A stretch of DNA of 8,682 nt from contig URNE01000074.1 of assembly GCA_900549045.1 (NCBI GenBank), forward strand, positions 1 to 8,682. The letters are read 5' to 3'. A model generated the notes under the pieces. The model was not told where the DNA came from and did no database searches. It saw nothing but the letters and a program-made list of their open reading frames with translations. The position numbers and the translations under genes were made by a program. Positions 5,266 to 8,682 of the stretch are shown one piece after another. Source of the stretch: an uncultured bacterium. GTDB taxonomy: Bacteria; Verrucomicrobiota; Lentisphaeria; Victivallales; UBA1829. Every line of letters starts with the position of its first letter. Positions within the stretch are counted from its first letter, which is position 1.

Positions 5266-7272
5266 TCACTTGAGCTTCGCGTACCATTTCGCGCGGAGCT
5301 TCTCTTCCGCCATCAGACGGATGAAGAGTCCTCCGACCACGGAACGCGCCTGGAAGCCGACTTTGTGTCCGTCGCCGACCGTCTCGTACCAGTCAGTCAT
5401 GGGAACGCGGGAAACGCCCTCTTCGAGCCACTTGACGGCGGGGGCGAGAAGCGCGCGGAAATCCTCGTCCCGCCCCGTGAGGGTGGCTGTCCAGAGAATC
5501 CAGTCGAGCTTGGTGTAGGTTTTGCGGCTGTCGAGCGGAAGACCGTAGACGTTCTGGACCTTGCGGTAGAACGCCATCTCTTTTTCAGCAACCGAGGCGG
5601 GGAAGAGGTTGAGTCCGAGCAGACGGTCCCAGACCAGGTTGTACTTCTGACTCCAGGTTCCCTTCTGATCGAACGCCAGACGGTAGCATTCGCCGTCGTC
5701 GGCGTCGACAACCCAGCGGTTCGCGGATTCCTGAGCGAGAGCGCGATAGCGTTCCGCCTCCTCCCCGTTTCCGAGCATGCCGGCGATGATCGACCAGCCG
5801 CCGAGCGCGAGGATCGCTTTGATCGAGAGGTTGGTGTTGTGCGCAAGATGTCCGGCGAAATCGTCGGTGCAGAGCTGATTTTCCGGATCGTACCCCTTGT
5901 CCGCAAGGTATTCCGCCCACTTGCGGAACACGGGTTCGTACTTGCGGAGGAAGGAGAGATCGTCTGTGAATTTCGCGAGAGCCGCGGCGAGAATCAGCAT
6001 GTTTCCGCACTCTTCCACGGGCATCTGGTTTTCTTCGGTGCGTTCTCCTCCGCCGTAGACCTGGCCGTTTGCAAGCGGATAGGTTCCGAGGTCGTGCGGG
6101 GCAAACGGGAAACGCCATTTGCAGCTGCTTGCATAGTCGAGAATCGGGATGAGCATTCCCTTCAGCAGAGCCGGCTGCATGAGCAGATAGAGCGGAGCGG
6201 AGGGATAGGTGACGTCGACCGTCGCGATACAGCCGTTCGAGAAGTTCTCCTTGGAGAAGAAGAGCGGGGTGCCGTCGATGTCCGCCACGAGCTTGTGCGC
6301 GGCGATCGACTGGCGGAACGCTCCGGCGAGGAGCTTTGCGTAATCGGCGCCGCCGAACGCTTCGGCGTCCGCAAGCAGTTCAGCGTCAAAGGCTTCGCAT
6401 TCCTTGCGCAGGGCGGCATATTCTTCCTTTGCCACGGTGAGGAGCGTGGAGAAATCGGGCTGAAAGAGAGTCCAGTAGCCGGAAAGACGGCGTTTCAGGA
6501 ATTCGACGGAATCAAGGTCGTTGTAGCCGATCATGAACCATGCGGAGGCTGAGGTTCCGGGAACGGCCTTCATCGGAATCGCGGCGCAGACGGAACTCCA
6601 GACGCGGTAGAGCGGAGCGGGGCAGCTGGAGTCGTCTTCCTCGGGAAGATGTCCGGTGTCGGCGAAACGCTGAGCGGCGACGACGTTTCCGGCAAAGCAG
6701 GTTTCCGCATGGAATTCATTCGGAACGGCAAACGCAAGATAGCCCCAGTCGATGCGGAGATCGTCTCCGGTTTTCTGAAGAACCGCCTGATTGGCTGCGC
6801 CGATGGAGAGAAAATCCATGTCTTTTTTGCGCAGACGGCTCCATGTGACTTTCGCGCTGTTTTCGTTGACGCAGGCGTCGGCGGTCGCGGCAAAATAGAC
6901 GGAGAGTTCATGTTCCGCGCCGTCGCTGGATTCAACATCGTAGCAGACGTATGTGACGGGACGCGCCATGACGTCGAGTTTGTACGGAAGGGCGGGAGTG
7001 AGAAAGGTCAGGCGGAAGCGGATACCCGCTTCCGCGAAAGTGTAGACGGTGCGGGTCGGGAAGACCTCGACCGACTCCTGGTTCATCGGGGGGAACTGCC
7101 GGCGCGGTCCCATGAAGCGGAAAGTCTTGCCGTCGATGCGGAGAAGTCCGCAGAGGTCGTTGTTGTTTCCGGTCCAGTGGTGAGTCCAGGTCTCTGTGAG
7201 TTTGTCGGAAAAACTCCAGATAGAGAAATAGGGATCGTGCGTGATGAGCGGATATGCGGGATAGCGTGTCAT
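5266..7272 (-). CDS. Glutaminase A-like protein (DUF5127-DUF4965-DUF1793 family), no signal peptide
   Basis: A 668-residue protein of the family annotated after fungal glutaminase A (GtaA), with DUF5127, DUF4965 and DUF1793 segments. The N-terminal part (1-270) is a beta-sandwich-like region opening with 'PLITHDPYFSIWS'. Residues about 300-665 should form an alpha-barrel domain. Conserved blocks visible are 'FSNGCIATVDVTYPSAP' (344-360), 'FAPHDLGTYPLANGQ' (390-404), 'MPVEECGNM' (417-425), 'CTDDFAGHLAHNTNLS' (468-483), 'YNLVWDRLLGL' (544-554) and 'TYTKLDWILW' (585-594). The acidic residues E420/E421, D470/D471 and D589 are candidate catalytic sites. The fold is that of six-hairpin glycosidases, so the true substrate may be a glycoside rather than glutamine; activity is not established by sequence. 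It starts at the family's N-terminal motif with no signal peptide, so it looks cytoplasmic, unlike many relatives. AGGAGG (7278-7283 complement) lies 5 nt before the ATG. Single gene with its own promoter and terminator. Confidence 0.88.
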   Translation of the reverse strand: MTRYPAYPLITHDPYFSIWSFSDKLTETWTHHWTGNNNDLCGLLRIDGKTFRFMGPRRQFPPMNQESVEVFPTRTVYTFAEAGIRFRLTFLTPALPYKLDVMARPVTYVCYDVESSDGAEHELSVYFAATADACVNENSAKVTWSRLRKKDMDFLSIGAANQAVLQKTGDDLRIDWGYLAFAVPNEFHAETCFAGNVVAAQRFADTGHLPEEDDSSCPAPLYRVWSSVCAAIPMKAVPGTSASAWFMIGYNDLDSVEFLKRRLSGYWTLFQPDFSTLLTVAKEEYAALRKECEAFDAELLADAEAFGGADYAKLLAGAFRQSIAAHKLVADIDGTPLFFSKENFSNGCIATVDVTYPSAPLYLLMQPALLKGMLIPILDYASSCKWRFPFAPHDLGTYPLANGQVYGGGERTEENQMPVEECGNMLILAAALAKFTDDLSFLRKYEPVFRKWAEYLADKGYDPENQLCTDDFAGHLAHNTNLSIKAILALGGWSIIAGMLGNGEEAERYRALAQESANRWVVDADDGECYRLAFDQKGTWSQKYNLVWDRLLGLNLFPASVAEKEMAFYRKVQNVYGLPLDSRKTYTKLDWILWTATLTGRDEDFRALLAPAVKWLEEGVSRVPMTDWYETVGDGHKVGFQARSVVGGLFIRLMAEEKLRAKWYAKLK

Positions 7273-7299
7273 GGAAACCTCCTTGTTTTCGTTGCATTA

Positions 7300-7328
7300 A
7301 TTATAGCACGCTTTTCCCCGGCTGAGAA
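7300..7328 (-). promoter_or_regulatory. Sigma70-type promoter of the DUF4965 gene
   Basis: On the minus strand a perfect TATAAT (forward 7300-7305) lies 17 nt from TTCTCA (forward 7323-7328, four of six matches to TTGACA). Transcription would start near 7292, giving a leader of about 20 nt that contains the AGGAGG site. There is no room for a riboswitch, and I see no clear operator palindrome. Confidence 0.65.
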
Positions 7329-7332
7329 TGGA

Positions 7333-7372
7333 GAAAAATTAAAAAAACATGAGGTTTCTGCGCATCCGGCGC
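7333..7372 (-). terminator. Probable weak terminator of the CBS/HdeD unit
   Basis: Just past the minus-strand stop at 7377 the transcript has a short GCGC/GCGC hairpin (7360-7372), then AGAAAC-CTCAT-GTTTTT (7343-7359). A long T-rich tract (complement of 7333-7347) follows. The U-tract is good but both stems are short, so termination may be inefficient and could leak into the DUF4965 promoter region. Confidence 0.35.
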
Positions 7373-7376
7373 GTAT

Positions 7377-7940
7377 TCAGCCCTGTTTTTCTTCTTCCGG
7401 TGGCTCCGGAAGAATCCGAGAAAACGCAATCAGCATCGCGCCGCGGATGACGAGAAGGAGCCCCGCGATCCACAGCATCCCGGCCATGCTTGTCAGCGGC
7501 CAGATGAAGAGGACGACGCCGATGAAGAGCCCGATGAATCCGGAAACGACCGGCAGGATCTTGAAGTTGGCGGGAACCGGCAACATCGCGGCGCTCCAGA
7601 GCCCGGCAATTCCGCCGACAATCAGCCATAGCGCGATCAGCCATGCGACGAGAAAGATGACCTTGAACGGCTGAAACACCATGAACAGTCCCCAGACGAC
7701 GACGGCAAGTCCGAACGCGACCCAGAAGAGCCGCCGTCCGGTTCCCGCCGCGCCGCTGAGCACGGTCCAGCCCCCGAACAGGGCGAAAAACACGCCGAGA
7801 ATCTTGGCTGCGAGTTCCAGTGAAATTACCGGATTGAGCGCAATCAATACGCCTGTCAGGAGCACGAGGATTCCGCGCCAGAAGAACATCTTGCGTGAAA
7901 TCCCGCCGAAAAGAGCCGAAGCCGCCAGAAATTTGTCCAT
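7377..7940 (-). CDS. HdeD-family (DUF308) six-helix membrane protein
   Basis: A 187-residue inner-membrane protein of the HdeD/DUF308 family, named after the E. coli acid-resistance protein; the molecular role of the family is not settled. Six hydrophobic helices can be placed at about residues 19-36, 42-63, 70-88, 93-117, 127-147 and 150-174. This matches the family's pattern of paired, repeated hairpins. The N-terminal motif 'WRGILVLLTGVLIALNP' (21-37) is characteristic, and the C-terminus is a short charged tail (PEPPEEEKQG). The start at 7940 is supported by AAGGGGGG about 5 nt upstream. It lies 22 nt after the CBS-domain gene on the same strand and no promoter is seen between them, so the two are probably one transcript. 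That context hints at a stress or energy-state response. This is inference from position only; function cannot be read from the sequence. Confidence 0.85.
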   Translation of the reverse strand: MDKFLAASALFGGISRKMFFWRGILVLLTGVLIALNPVISLELAAKILGVFFALFGGWTVLSGAAGTGRRLFWVAFGLAVVVWGLFMVFQPFKVIFLVAWLIALWLIVGGIAGLWSAAMLPVPANFKILPVVSGFIGLFIGVVLFIWPLTSMAGMLWIAGLLLVIRGAMLIAFSRILPEPPEEEKQG

Positions 7941-7962
7941 AAAATCCCCCCTTCTTTATGAA

Positions 7963-8427
7963 TCAGTAAACGGTGAGTTTCGGAGAAGCTCCGGAGCAGT
8001 CCGCAAGCCATTGCAGTTCGATATCGCGTTCGACGTTGAGCTGAGCGAGAATATCGTTGCGGCTGATGACGCCCGCAATGTTCTTGCCTTCGATCACCGG
8101 AAGATGACTGATGTTGTGCCGGACCATGACGTTCATGAGATACTCGACGTCGTCGTTGACATTGGCCACGATCATGCGGTGGGTCATGAAATCATCGACC
8201 GTATTGGTGTCCGGATTCGACTCTTCCATGCAGAGCGAGCGGACGATATCCACCTTCGTCAGGATTCCGATGAATTCCGCGGGAGTGTGGTCTTTGGCTT
8301 TGACCATAAGATAATCGGTTTTGAGACTGATCATCTTTTTGGCCGCCGTGCGGAGCGTTGCGCCGGATTCAATGGTGTAAAGACGCTGGGTTTCCTTCTT
8401 TTCCGAGAGAACTTTCTGAAGTTTCAT
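7963..8427 (-). CDS. Stand-alone CBS-domain pair protein
   Basis: A 154-residue soluble protein consisting of two CBS domains (about residues 10-66 and 76-133). Such Bateman modules usually bind adenine nucleotides or S-adenosyl compounds and report the cell's energy state. Each repeat shows the typical ending: 'EFIGILTKVDIVRSL' (51-65) and 'NIAGVISRNDILAQL' (116-130). The strand 'HNISHLPVIEGK' (104-115) in the second repeat is the classic CBS core. The first repeat has a lysine-rich stretch and the insertion 'KAKDHTPAEF' between its strands. There is no enzyme or channel domain attached, so any partner must be in trans; the downstream HdeD membrane protein is a candidate. The start is supported by AAGGAG 8 nt upstream. 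It is the first gene of a two-gene unit with a good promoter. Confidence 0.9.
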   Translation of the reverse strand: MKLQKVLSEKKETQRLYTIESGATLRTAAKKMISLKTDYLMVKAKDHTPAEFIGILTKVDIVRSLCMEESNPDTNTVDDFMTHRMIVANVNDDVEYLMNVMVRHNISHLPVIEGKNIAGVISRNDILAQLNVERDIELQWLADCSGASPKLTVY

Positions 8428-8464
8428 AGGGCATTCTCCTTTCCGGTTGAATTTTCCTGTGAAA

Positions 8465-8492
8465 AGTATAATGCCGAAAAAAAGTTTTTCAA
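8465..8492 (-). promoter_or_regulatory. Sigma70-type promoter of the CBS/HdeD unit
   Basis: On the minus strand TTGAAA (forward 8487-8492, five of six) is separated by 16 nt from TATACT (forward 8465-8470, five of six). The start would fall near 8458, giving a leader of about 30 nt with the AAGGAG site. No operator or riboswitch-like fold fits in that space. It lies downstream of the terminator at 8524-8583, which insulates it from the transcript arriving from the right. Confidence 0.68.
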
Positions 8493-8523
8493 GCGGGATC
8501 GCGAATTTTTCACCTCAAAAGGC

Positions 8524-8583
8524 AAAAAAAAATGCCGCGCTTCGCTTCCCCAAGGAGAGTTTGTTAGAAAACGAAGCCGCGGC
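8524..8583 (-). terminator. Intrinsic terminator of a minus-strand transcript from right of the window
   Basis: On the minus strand GCCGCG-(G)-CTTCG pairs with CGAAG-CGCGGC (forward arms 8572-8583 and 8534-8544) with a single bulged base. Inner TTTTC/GGAAG pairing with two wobbles extends the stem. The stem is followed by one A and then T9 (complement of 8524-8532). The remaining loop is about 17 nt, longer than usual. No coding frame ending upstream of it is recognisable within the last 100 bases, so the gene or RNA it serves lies mostly or wholly outside the window. Confidence 0.65.
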
Positions 8584-8682
8584 TGCCCGTAAAATCAAAC
8601 AATGCAAAACAAAAAACACATTGTCTGTATGACGCATTACTTTACATTGCGATTATTGTCGGAATATGGCAGAAAGATTGCA

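Noticed and set aside
5086..6552. 488-codon ORF on the plus strand
   Set aside because: Shadow of the DUF4965 gene; no recognisable motif, and the opposite strand has a promoter, Shine-Dalgarno and terminator.
6649..8592. Plus-strand ORFs of 341 and 303 codons
   Set aside because: Antisense to the 5' part of the DUF4965 gene, the HdeD gene and the CBS gene. They run across intergenic promoters and have no domain content.
8599..8624. Inverted repeat ACAATG/CATTGT
   Set aside because: Only 6 bp with a 14-nt A-rich loop; expected by chance and tied to no gene or promoter.
1..8682. CRISPR arrays, tRNA or rRNA genes, insertion sequences, phage genes
   Set aside because: No regularly spaced repeats, no cloverleaf, no transposase or integrase motifs and no terminal inverted repeats were seen on either strand.

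Overview
This is a GC-rich bacterial chromosomal window. It carries five complete protein-coding genes, one gene cut by the left edge, and a short stretch of gene debris. The mix is a phosphomannose isomerase, a nitrilase-fold amidohydrolase, a large glutaminase A-like/DUF4965 protein, a secreted metallophosphoesterase with a sugar-binding-like front end, and remnants of an AAA-ATPase-like (PF09820) gene and an EamA transporter. This resembles carbohydrate-degrading gut anaerobes such as Victivallales/Lentisphaerota or the Bacteroidota. Lentisphaerota is my preferred guess from gene content and codon style, but it is inference; no rRNA or other marker is present.

Layout. (1) 2-2414, plus strand: a tight three-gene operon. 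The 3' end of an unrecognised protein overlaps a class I mannose-6-phosphate isomerase by ATGA, and 2 nt after that comes a nitrilase-superfamily hydrolase. (2) 2415-3187: no intact gene. It holds the middle of a broken EamA/DMT transporter (plus strand, frameshifted) abutting tail-to-tail the N-terminal piece of an AAA-ATPase-like gene (minus strand, two indels and a missing C-terminus). (3) 3188-4933, minus strand: an exported calcineurin-like phosphoesterase. (4) 4934-5265: a noncoding stretch with a likely promoter, a doubtful 43-codon ORF and a strong intrinsic terminator. (5) 5266-7272, minus strand: a cytoplasmic glutaminase A-like protein with a well-formed promoter and Shine-Dalgarno. 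(6) 7377-8427, minus strand: a two-gene unit, a CBS-domain pair protein followed by a six-helix HdeD/DUF308 membrane protein, with a clear sigma70-type promoter upstream. (7) 8428-8682: that promoter, then a terminator for a minus-strand transcript arriving from the right, then about 100 nt with no recognisable feature.

How the genes fit together. The PMI would feed mannose-6-phosphate into glycolysis as fructose-6-phosphate. The coupled nitrilase-fold enzyme and the truncated first gene are probably part of the same catabolic unit. The phosphoesterase and the DUF4965 protein are separately terminated genes that may serve polymer scavenging. The CBS/HdeD pair looks like a stress- or energy-sensing module. 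I do not see a clear undescribed system. The points most worth a second look are the composite gene graveyard at 2423-3078, the PMI-nitrilase coupling, and the signal-less DUF4965 protein. Very long ORFs lie antisense to the minus-strand genes, but they are composition shadows.
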